DNA of 64,000 nucleotides from an uncultured Streptomyces sp. (lineage in GTDB: Bacteria; Actinomycetota; Actinomycetes; Streptomycetales; Streptomycetaceae). The translations under genes and the position numbers were made by a program. The stretch covers positions 124,001-188,000 of the forward strand of contig NZ_CANLBS010000005.1 in the NCBI RefSeq assembly GCF_947488945.1. The letters run 5' to 3'. Below, in pieces: positions 1 to 12,000 of this stretch (positions are counted from its first letter, which is position 1; every line of letters starts with the position of its first letter). The notes beneath the pieces are model-generated. The model saw nothing but the letters and a program-made list of their open reading frames with translations, did not search any database and was not told the origin of the DNA.

Positions 1-1
1 T

Positions 2-3000
2 GGCCCGCCTCCCACCGGCACCACCCCGGCCGACGCCCCGGTGGCCGGGACCACCCCGGCCACCGTCGCCGCCGCCACCCCGCCGCCCGTCACCCCCCAG
101 CCCCCGCCCGGCTGGTCCGACGCCCGCGACGCGGCGGCCGTGGAGCCGCGCCGGCACACCTGGGTCGACCCCGTGTCGACGCCGCCGACGGCGGACGGGA
201 CCGGCACCACCCAGTACGTGGTCGACTCCGCCTTCGACGTCCGCCGCTTCGTCCACGACGGCGAGCCGGTCACGGACCTCACGGTCGAGGTGGCGTTCAC
301 CGACGGGCACCTCGTCCCGGAGTCCGTCCGTCAGGACCTCTGGCAGCGGACGGTGGCGGGCGTGGAGCGGGTCTTCAACGCGCCGGGCCACCGCCTGCCC
401 GGCGGCGAGCGGCTGCACGTGACGGTGGTCCCGGCCGCGCCGGGCAGCACGCCGCACCTGGAGGTGCGGCTCACCGCCGATCCCGACGCCGCGATGTCGC
501 AGCACACCTGGGCGACCGACGCGACGGAGAACGACCTCGCCCACGAGATCGGCCACCAGCTCGGGCTGCGCGACGAGTACCGCGACTCCACCGCGCCGCA
601 CCGGCCCGCCGTGTCCGGCAGCCTCATGGGCGCGTACGACCGGCCCGTCACCGAGTCGACCGCGGACGCGGGCGAGCCCGCCCCCGTGCTCGTCCCGCCT
701 GCCGTCGGGACGGACGGGCGACCGCTGCCGCCGGTCGGCGCCGGCTACGCCCAGGCGGGACTCCGGCCCCGCCACCTCGCCCTGCTGAACGCCGTGGTGG
801 GCGACCCGTCGCCGCCGGTACGCGGCGCCACCAGCGGTGCCGAAACCTCCGAACCGACCGCGCCGCGGCCTTCCACGACGGCCTCCTCCACGCAGGTGCC
901 CGGCGCCGACCCGCTGATGTACCGCCGGCGCGGCAAGAACGCCAAGCCCGACATGCAGGGGAAGGACGACGAGCGCGCGTCGAGCCGGACCACCGGACAC
1001 GGCGACGGCACGTCGGGCGGGATACCGCTGAGCACCCTGACTCCTGCCCCGACCACCTCCGACTCCCTCGTCCCACCGCCCCCGAAGTCCTCCCGGACCC
1101 TCTCGGCGCCCCCGCCGTCCGACCCGTCGCCGCGGCCGTCCGCCTACGTGCGGGACTACGGCTCGCGGCGGGACGGCATCGTCGGTCTGGTCCACGTGGA
1201 GCCGCTGCCCGACCACGTGGTGGACGGACTCCACCGCCAGGTGCTGACCGCGCTCGGCCTGCCGGCGGACACCGCCGACTCCCATCCGGTGCTGGTGCGG
1301 GTGCGGGACGTGCTCAGCGCCGAGGCGATGTCCCTGAAGCTGGCGTACCTGCTGTCCACCGCCGGGCATCCGGTCACTGTCACGGTCGACGGACGGCCGA
1401 GGACCGTGCACGTACGGCTGACCCTGCACGACCCGCAACCGAACCGGCGGGACGGCGAGCACTACACCGCGGACCCGGACATCCATGTGGAGCGGCGCGG
1501 CCAGGGCACCCAGGAGAGCGGGTCCACCGAGGGGTCGGGCAACATCCGGACGATCCCGGTGCCCTGGACCGGCGCGTTCCCGATCATGGCGGCGGGGTCG
1601 ACGCGCGCGGTGGACCTCACCCCGTCGTTGTCGCTGACGCACAACCAGTACTCCTCCTCCAGCACGGTCACCCAGGTGGTGCAGTCCACCTCGGCGCAGC
1701 GCAGCAACGAGGCGTCGCAGGGGTTCACGTTCGACTCGCGGTGGCAGGTGCGGGTGGACGACGGCGCCACGCCCACGGCTCCGCCCCTCTGGGGCACGGC
1801 GCAGTCGCACGGCCCGGTGACCGTGTGGTTCCCCGAGCACCTCGCGGCGCCGGACGCGGACGGCAAGAAGCTGCCGGCTCCGGCCGCCCTGGACGACCTG
1901 CCGGTGTGGGGCGTGGACTCGGTCGCCGAACCGGGCCGGCTGCTGCGGGAGGCGCACAGCGCGTTCGCCGGGGAACTGAACGACCTCTCGGAGGCGTCGC
2001 GGCAGGAACTGGCGGCGTTCCTGTCGGAGCCGGTACTGCGCGGCACGCTGCCGATGCAGCGCGGGCGGGGGGTGTTCTCCCCGGTGCTGCTGGACGGCAG
2101 GGGCCGGGCGGTCGGCGTCCTGCGCCTGACGACCGCGGTGCAGCTCCAGACGCCCACGCACGGGAGCCTCGACGGGAAGATCAACCTGGAGAGCCATGTC
2201 GTCCACACCGTGAAGGTCGAGGGGCAGGCCAAGTACACCAGCGGCATCGCGGTGGACGTCAACGTGAACCCGGCCTTCACCGGTGACACGTCCGCCGGGC
2301 ACGCCGCCGCGTCCACCGCCTGGGCGCTCGCCGCGCCGGTGGGCAAGGGCGGGCTGAAGTACGAGACGTCGGACGCGCTGTCGTCCGGCGGTTCGGCCGC
2401 GGTCATGCACGCGGTGCGCAGCAACCGCAGCCATCTGCTGACGCCCTCGACGGTCACCCACACGCTGACCCTGTTGAGGCCCGGCGGCGGCGAGATCCGG
2501 AAGGCCATGGGGCCGTGGCGGAACGGCATGCAGTTGCGTGTCCTCAGCGCCGCCGACGCGTTGGGCACGAACCCGGCCGAGGTGCGCTCCCTTCCGGCGG
2601 AGCTGGACCGGCTGGAGAGCGTCGGGCTCTCCGCCACGCCGCTCGGCGTCACCGGGGCCGACCCGTTGTTCGACCAGGCTGCCCAGTGGCTGCGGACCGA
2701 GGGGTATCTGCCCTCCGCGACGCACAGTCGTTCCAGCGTGCTGCCCGACGAGGCGCTGGTGCAGGCGCAGTTGGCGAACCTGCGGCGCTTCGAGACCGCC
2801 CGTTCCGACGTGGGGCTGCGGGCGGCGACCGACGGGATGGTGGACGGCGGCCACTCGCTGTGGCTGGACCGGCCCACCCCCACCGGCACGCAACGGGTCC
2901 GCCTGCGGCTGGGCGCCACCCGGGACACCGCGGCCCCGGTCGCGCACGTGAAGTCCCTGCCGGGCATCCAGAGCATGGGCCTCGCGGTGCTCGGCGTGCC

Positions 3001-6000
3001 GGGCGCCGAGCAGCAGGCGTCGTCGTACGGCTTCTCGGTGGGGCTCGGCGCGGGAGGCAGCACCCCGGTGGGCAACGGGGCCTGGTCGCTGGGCGGCGCG
3101 GCGGACGCGATGTACGTGGGTCAGGTGACGCACCAGAACACGGTCGGATCGGGCATCGGGCACGAGCAGTTCTTCATCGGTTCGGGCCAGGACGGCGAGG
3201 TCTTCGACGTGCCGGCCCGGCTCTCGCTGGACCTCTTCGACGGTCCCGGTGACGTGCCCCGGGTGCGGTTCGCGGCAAAGGTGCCGACCCGAACGCCAGG
3301 GCCGCCGCCGACGACCGTCCCCGGCGTGCTGAAGTTCTCCGTGCCGCACCACCGGACGCTGCCGGGTTCCGCCCCCGCGCCGGCGCCCGCACCGCACGTC
3401 GTACGCGCGCCGGTCACCGCGCCCGGTCCGCGCAACGACGAGGACCGGATGGCCATGGTCCGTCCGGACGGCACCCCCCGCCCGGACGTGGTCCGCATGC
3501 CCGACGACGCCCTGGTGGACGTGGTCAAGGGGTCCGAGGCGCTGATGGACGCCTTCCGGCAGTACACGCGGGGCCCCCTCGGGGCGACCACGGGGACCGG
3601 GGTGCTGCCCACGCACAACCGTCCGGCCCCGCGGAACCCCGCCGACGCCGGTCCCGTGGTGGCGGCCGGACGGGCCGCCGCCGGATCGCTGGTGGGCCAG
3701 AAGGCGAACGACTCGACCACCGTGGCGCACGAGGTGCTGGCCGCGGCGCTGTCACCCGGCACGCTGACCGCGCGCGCCCACCAGATCTTCAAGGGCGGGT
3801 ACGTCGTCGAGGGCATCACGCTGCCGGGCCTCGGTGCCGACGAGGAGATCTCGGTGGAGATCCGCGGTGTCCTGCACGACGCCCAGTACCGGCACGACGT
3901 CAAGCAGTACCTGGAGACGGGGCTCGGGTCCAACGACTCCGCCACCTCGCAGCGGGCGTACTCCTCCGCGCTGCGGACCGGCGTGGCCGGAACCCTCAGC
4001 CAGAACAACCCGAAGTCCCCGGCGCCCGCCCCCGGTACACCGTCCGACGCGCGGAAGCCGGACCGCCCGGACCGCTTCGGCATGTCGGGACGGTACGGCT
4101 ACGTGCGCAAGGTGGAGAACACCGACAGCGTCGGTTCGATCACGGCGGTCAACCGGACGCCCACGGAGAGCGGCACGCAGCACCGGGTCGCCGCGGACGC
4201 CACGTATCTGGTGACGATCCGGCGGGGCTTCCGCAACGGCCCGGCGAACAGTGTGGGATTGGGCGGCCACGCCCCGGTGACACTGGCGGTCGACGTGCCG
4301 CAGGGCGTGCAGTTCCTGATGACGGACCACCAGTACCGGCGTGACGCGAGCTGGTTCGGCGGCATGAAGGACGCGCCGGCCGTCCCGGCCGCCCCGGTGA
4401 AGGCGCTCGCACCGCCCGGCCACTTCAGCCGGACCGGCGAAGTGGGCCACGGCGCGGTGCTGTCGGTGACCCCGCTCTCCAAGCCCGGCGGCCCGCCCGC
4501 CCGACGGGACCGCGTCCGCGCCGAGTTGACGGCACTGGTCGAACGGGAGGCTCCGGGCGCCACCCTGCCCGGACACGCGTCCTACCTGCCGGGGGTGCGG
4601 AGCCGGATCGCCGACTACACCTCGCCGACCGGGCTGAGGTCGCTGCCGGGCCGGGGCCCGGCCGGTGTCCAGCGCTTCCACTTCCGGCACGTCGCGCTGG
4701 GCGGCGCCCGGCTGGTGGAGGTGACGCTCAGCGCCCGGCCGCGCCCGAACCCCACCCAGCGGGCCGCCCTGCGCGGCGCGGAAGCGGGGGCCGGCACGGG
4801 CCTGGAGCAGTGGCACGGCCACACCCCCTCCGTCGTCTCGCACGGCACGACGTCCACGCGCCAGCACACCGTCACCCTCGCCCCGCTCGCCCGCTACCCG
4901 CGGCCCGCGTCGGACACCCGCACCGACCGGAACGCCGGTGTGCTGACGGCCTCCACCACGCGTGCGCACGGGGTGAAGACCACGGAGTCCGCCGAGGACC
5001 GGTACTGGATGCGCACGGACGGGGCCGCCGACTTCGACGTGGAGTACGACTACGTCATGACGGTCCGGTCCGAGCTGGTCACCGACTGGCCGCCGAACGT
5101 GGTGGGCGGACTGCTCACCAACGGGGTCGTCTCCTGGAACGACGCCGACGACGGGCTCGTCGACTGGCTCACCGGCGCCCTGACGGGGCGGCCGGCACGG
5201 ACCGCCGCCGTGCCCGCCGCCGTCTCGCTGCGGTTCACCGGTGGCGAGGCCGGCGACCGCACCCCGAAGCGCGGCCCGGTGGACCCGGAGGTGAGCACCG
5301 AGAGCCCGCGGGGGAAGGGGTCGTTCACCGAGGACACCCTGTTCGAGCCCAGCGGTCCCACGCCGACCTTCGGTTTCAACGCCTGGCAGGAAGTGGCCAC
5401 CGCACTCGACACGGTGGCCCCCGGCCAGAACACGCCCTGGCGGTCCCTCACCACGTCGACCTCGTCGGAAGCCGCGGCCGTGCGGCTCGGCGAGCTGATC
5501 CAGGCCGGTGAGATCGCGCTGGACCGACCGCGCACCACCGGTGGTCTCACCGACCGGATGCCCGGCGCCTGGGTGGGCAACTCCGGTCCGTTCGACGCGC
5601 CGACGATCTCCGTGTCGCTGCACGACCCGCGGCTCACCAGCGACACCGGGGACGTGACGCTCGACCGGCTGCGGCTGTACAACTCCGTCACCACCTCGAC
5701 GTCGTCCGGCGGAACCGGATTCGGACTGTCCTTCCAGGCCGCGTACGCGGCGGACGACCCGAACCGGCACACCGTGGGGGCGACCGTGCCGGTGCTGGTG
5801 CGGCAGCCGCAGACGGCGGGCGAGACCGCGACGGCGAGCGGGGCGGGCCGCGACTGGCTGAAGACGGGCACCACGGCGGCGCCCAAGGGCGAGCGCGGCA
5901 CCCGGACCTACGCGGCGCTCGTCGACGTCCACCTCACGGTGCGCGGACCGGACGGGACGCGGCACGTCACCGGCACGACGACGATGCGGATGACCGAACG

Positions 6001-9000
6001 CGACGCGCTGGGGTACGGGGTGCTGACCCGGCCCGACCCGGACGCCGAGGGCGGCGAGGCCCTCGAACACCGCCCGCTGCCCGGGGTCTACGACGTTCCC
6101 GGCATGCTGGCCGACCAGCCCGCCGGCGACCTGCGCGACTGGACCAGGCACCCGCTGGACACCCTGCCGTCGGCGCTCGCCGACCGGATCCACCCGGACG
6201 ACGGGGCCGCCGGACTGTGGCTCGCGCTGGGGGCCGATCCCGGCGGCGTCCGTCGGGCGCGGGCGCTGCACGCCGCGTCGGGCGCGGCCCGGATCGCCGG
6301 GAAGCCGGTCGAGTTGACGCTGCGGACCGGCGACGGGCTGCGGCGCTGGTCGTTCGCCGCCGACGGCTCGCTGAACTCCGGCCCCACCGCCGCCTCTTCC
6401 GTACGGACCGCCTGGACGGCGTTCACGCGGCAGTCGACGGCGCTGACGGAGGCCGCCCGCGCACAGGAGGAGGCCCATCTGCTCGAACTGTCCCTGCGGC
6501 CCCCGCAGGCGACCGCGCACCAGGATCTCGCCGACGCGGAGACGACGCTGACCGGGCTGGAGAGCGCCGCGGCGGACGCCCGGCTCGCGCTCGGCAAGGC
6601 CACGGCCCGCGCCACGGAGACCGGGCGGCTCGTGACGGAGGCGGACGACACCCTCGCGCAGCGCTCGGGGGACCGGGTGCGGCTGCGGGACGCGCTCGCC
6701 GGGACGCGGACCCGGATCGCGGCCGACGTGAAGACGGAGACGAGGCTCGCGGCCGAGGCGCAGCGGGCGGACGACTTCGTCAAGCACGTCGAGCGGATCC
6801 GGGGCGCCGCCCGGCGGGCCGCCGCGGCGGCCGAGCGGGGTACCGCCGTGCCCGACGCCGCCACCGTGCCGGACGGGCTGCCGTCCGTCGAGACGGCCCG
6901 CACCCGGGCCGCCGAGGCACGCGCGAACCTGACGGCGGTGCGGGAGAAACTGGCAGCCCGGCGCCTGGACGCGGAACGCGCTGCCCAGGATCTGAAAGCC
7001 GCCGAGGAGGCGGTCACCGACGCCCGGGGCCTGCTCGACGCCGCCCGGACGGAGCACGCGACGGCGGTGACCGAGCAGGAGCGCGCCGCGTCCCTGGCAC
7101 GGGCCGCGGACGCCCGGGTGGTGGCGGCGACGACCGCCCGCGACGAGGCCCGCGCGCAGCGGGACGCACGGGACGCCGAAGTCGCCGCCGCCGTCGCGGA
7201 GCAGGTGGCGCAGGGGGCCGCCCAGGACGCCGCGGCCGCCCGGCTGCCCGCGCTCGGCACGGCCGTGAGCACCGCGCGCGCCGGGACCGGGGAGGGACGG
7301 GTGGACGGGCCGCTCGGCTCGCTGGCCTCGGCCCCGGCCCGGCGACCCGGCTCCGCCACACCGCTGCCGAACGCCGCCCCGCCGCCGGCCTCCGGCGCGC
7401 GGAGCGGCAAGCGTTCCGGCTCCACGGACCCGAAGGCGTCCAAGAGCGGGTCGAAGCCCGTCACGGAGGGCACCGGCTCCACGAAGAGCGCGAAGAAGCA
7501 CACGACCGGGCGCCCCGGGACCGCCCCGGTTCCCCCGCCGAAGGGCTCCACCTCCGCGAAGCCGTCGTCGAAGCCGTCGTCGCCCGGGTCCGTCCCGCCC
7601 CAGGGCACCACGCCGCCCGACGACGGGAAGAAACCGGTCGAGGGCACAGGGACGGAGAAGAAGACCACCGGCCCGGACACCGGCACCGGTGGAAAGGGCA
7701 AGGAGAAGGCGGCGGCCCCGACCGGGGCCCCGGCGCATCCGGCCGGTTCGCCGGTCCGGACCCCGGGCAACGGCGAGTGCCTGCTCTACGCGTTCATCGG
7801 CAGCGATCCCCTGCTGATCCGGGACCGGTTGGCCGGGCGTCCCGACGTCGACGCGGCCACGCTGCGCTGGCTCTCGGACCCCGCACGCGTCCGGGCCGAC
7901 GTGGCGTGGATCGCGGGCGTCCTGTCCGAGACCGACGTCGCGCCCCCGCACCGCCCCTCGGAGACGGCCGTGGCCGCGCTCAGGGCCTACACGGCGGAGT
8001 ACCTGCACACGGCGGCGCTCGCCGACGACCTGCCGGACGAGGTGGTCGGCCAGTACCGCCTGACCCGGGCCGACGCGTTCACCGCCTCCCTCCACACCAT
8101 GAACCGCCCCCGGCTGCTCGCCCTGCTGGACCAGTTGGACGTCGACTCCGTCCGGCACCCGCAGGCGTTCGCACGCGCCGACCTGATCGCCCGCTACGAC
8201 GCCGCCACCGGGGCGAACACCGACGGGACGGCCCCCGTCCCCCGCCCCACCGACCAGGCGATGGTGGACCGGCTCGGGGCCCTCGGAGTGTTGCCTGCCC
8301 CGCACGCGCTGAACACCGAGCGCCTGCGCGCCCTGCTCGCCGCCGCGTACACCGAGAGCCGGGCGCCGCTCACCGACGACGAGCTGACCCGGCTCGGGGA
8401 CGCGGTGGCGGGCTGGTCGGCGAGCTGGGGCTCGTACGAGGGCGAGGTGTTCCTGCCGCTGCTCGCCCACGCCCTGGACGTGCGCGCGGACGCTCTGCGG
8501 GCCCCCGGCGCGGTCCAGGTCACCGCCGTCACCACGGTCGGTCCCGCCGGCGCCACCCGCGGGCTCCAGGTCTTCTACGGCAACAACCACTACAGCGCCG
8601 CCACGGCCGGGCCGCTCGTCCTCCCCGAGGCCGAGGGGGCCCCGCACCCCACCTCCCAGGCACCCCGGCCGGTCCCCGCGGACACGGGCCCGCAGGAGGT
8701 ACGCCCGTCGGCCCGCCGGGGGCCTTCGCCGGTGGCCGCCGACCGCGAGGACTGGGCCCGCCGCAGGGCCGGAGCACCGGCCGGACGGCTGCACACCGAG
8801 CGGTTCGACCCGCACGCCGACCCGCTGGCCGCTCCGCCGAGGCCGGGCACCCTGGGCGGCGCGACGACGCTGGTACGCGCGTCGGTCCGCCGCGTGCAGA
8901 CCAAGGACGGCAGCTGGGTGCGCGACCTCACCGTCACACTGCCCGTCGCCCCCTCGGCGGACATCGGTCCGGAGCGGCTCGACGCGTTCCGCGAACGGAT

Positions 9001-12000
9001 GCGGTCGATCCTCGACGCACACGTCAACCACGGCCATACGCTGCCCGGTTCGGGTGACCATCTGAACATCGGCGTGGAGCTCGTGACGGATCCCTCCCAC
9101 CCCGAGCACGTCACGCTCACCGACAGCCCGGAGCCGGGCGCGGCGGACCAGCGCACCTGGGACCTCGGGCACCCCGACTCGGTCCTGCTGCACGAGGTGC
9201 TGCACTACGTCGGCCTGCCCGACGAGCAGCACGACGAACGGTTCCTGTTCCGGATCGACGCCGCGTCGTCCGCCGTCCACACCTCGGGGGTCATGGCGAG
9301 CACCGCGCCGGTGCGGGGACTTCCGGAGCACTATCTGGCCGTGATCGAGCAGGTCGCCGACTCCGGCCCGGTCGTCCGGGACCACCCGTACGACGCCGCC
9401 CCCGCCCCGCGGTCCGGCCCCTCGCCCGAACCGGCGACCGCGCTCACGCCGGAGGACGGCCCGGATCCCACCTGGCCCGTCTCGGCGGCCCCCCGCGACG
9501 GCAACGACCCCGACGACGCGGACTCCGACGCCGACGCGGACGGGGCCTCGGTGGAGCTGACGTTCGGCGCCGACTTCCTGCTCGGCCCCTCCGCCGCCGG
9601 CCCGTCCCGGACGCGGGGCGGCCCCCCGCCGGACACCCTGCGCTTCTCGATGGGGTCGCTGCTGAACGACGACGCGTCCACCGCCTCCGACCCGTACGCG
9701 GCCTGGCGGGCCCGGCCGCTGCTCACGGCGGACTACGTCACGGCGCTGCCGGCGCATGACGCCGACCCGCTCTTCCGTACGCTCTATCCGCCGTCCGTAG
9801 CGGTGCCGCAGCCCCTGGCGGGCGACGGCCATGCCGAGGACCCCGTCCTCGCGCTGCCGCTGGAGCAGACGCTCGCCGCCCCCCGTCCCGTCCTGCGCGT
9901 GTCCGAGGACGGCACGCTGGCCATCGTCGGCGAGGGCGGGCACGTCCAGGAGGCCTACGCGACCCCGGCGGTGCTCGCGCGGGCGGTGACCCGGCTGCGG
10001 GCGGCGGGCAGCGGGGTGACGCTGGAGACGGACGGCGCGACGGTGATGGTGCCGGGCCCGGACGGCCCGGTGGCGCTGCTGCGGGTCCGCCCGGTCTTCA
10101 CCGCCGGCAAGCCGCCGGTGGAGATCTGCCGGGACTTCGCCGCCGGAGCGCTCGGCGGCTTCCCCGCGTACGGCGTGTTCCGCGACCCGTCGACGGGGAC
10201 GACCGCGCCGGTGCAGCTGAACGCCGAGGACGAGATGGAGCTGACCGGCACCCACCTCCTGGCGCGGGCCATGGCGGAGGTGGCCGACGGATCCGCCGAC
10301 CCCGAGGAGACCGGACCGGCGTGGGCAGCGCTGCGGATGGGTGAGGACCCGCGCACCAAGGGCGGGCGGGCCCCGTGGTTCCTGCCCGGCGAGGAGTACG
10401 GCGGGGCGCTGCGGCTCGACGGCCCCGATCCGGACCGGCTGGACGCGGTGACGGACGTGGCACGGCGCATCGGCGTCAACCAGTTCGCCTGGGCCGCGGT
10501 CGGCGAGGGGTACGTCGTGCAGTCGATCGGCGCCCCGGACGCGGAGGGCGGGTACGGTCTGCGCGAGAACCACGCCAAGCCCGACCCCCGGCCCGCGCTC
10601 CCGTTCGGCTACCACTTCGCCACCGTGGTGCTGGAGAGCGAGGACGGGCTGTCCCAGGTGAGCCTGGAGAACTTCGCCCGCCGCCGTCACATCCAGGACG
10701 CCATGAACGGGGCCATCGAGGACGCGATGGCCCGGTACGGGCCGCGGCTGGAGCAGTTGCTGGCCCAGGTGGACCGGCGTATCGCCGCCTACCCGGACGC
10801 GTCCGCGGCGACCGGGCCGCGCCGGCGTCTGGAGGGCGGCCGCCGCTACCTCGACGCCCTGATCCGGGTGCGCGACGGCCGCGGGCGCGTGGCCCGGCTG
10901 GCCGCCGACCAGCAGCCGGGACCGGAGACCGCCGAACTCGTCGAGGAGCGCCGGGCGCTGGACATGGCCGAGAAGACCGCCGGCCTGCATCTGATCCAGA
11001 TGCCGCCCGCCATGGACTCCCGGCGGTGGTGGCACATGAAGATGTACACCCGCCGGCCCGGAGAGTCGTTCCACGAGCAGAACGCCGCGCTGCTGCCGGA
11101 CGAGCCGGACGCCGTCTCCGCGGTGTACAACCCGCTGACCCTGGTGGTCCTCGGCCAGGAGCCGCCCGGCACCCTGGAGATCGAGTTCCCGGAAGGCACC
11201 AAGGCTCTGTCGGAGGAAGGGAGTTACCGCGTGGCGGGAGCCACCCGCGAGGTGGCCCGGCTCAGCCTGTGGAACGAGGAGTACGGGCTGCGTCCGCCGT
11301 CGGTGACCCTCACCGGGTACGGCAACGGCACCCGGCTGCCGGGCGTCGACCGGGCCGGCCGGGCGCGGGAGACCGCCGGGGAACGGGTGACGGTGACCGC
11401 CCGGGAGTTCGAGCGGGCGCTCGGCGAGAGCCTGGAACGCCTGCTCGCCGACCCGCCCTCGACGGAGCGCACCCGCGCACTGGTGGACGTGCAGCGCAGG
11501 GCGGCCGGGCTGGACCTGCCGGCCGACGATCCCGGTGCGGCGCCGGACGCCCCGCGCGAGGTACGGCGGGCCCGCAGGCGCCGGGTCACCCTGAGCGTGG
11601 ACGCCGGGCGGGCTCCGGGCACCAGCGGCACGGTCCCGCCCACCCCGCGGACCCCCCTGGCCTTCCCGCCGACGGGCAGTGGGCCCGCCCCGCTCCCCTC
11701 CCCGGACCCGCGCGGCTCGGGCGGGTTCCCCGGCGAGCGTCCCGAGGACGCCCGGTCCTCCGGCCCGTACGGCCCCGAGGGGGCGGGTTCGTTCTCCGCG
11801 GCCTCCGCGACGTCCGCGGCCGGCGACCGGGCGTTCGCCGACGCGCTGCTGGAGTCGCTGCGGCTGACCGCCCCGCCGATGGTGTGGTCGGACGGCTTCG
11901 CCGAGGCGATGGGTTTCGGCTGGCTGGTCGCCGACGACGCGCCCACCGCGCTGCGGGCCTGGGCCAGGGACCAGTTGCTCCTGGACGGACCGGTTCCGGG

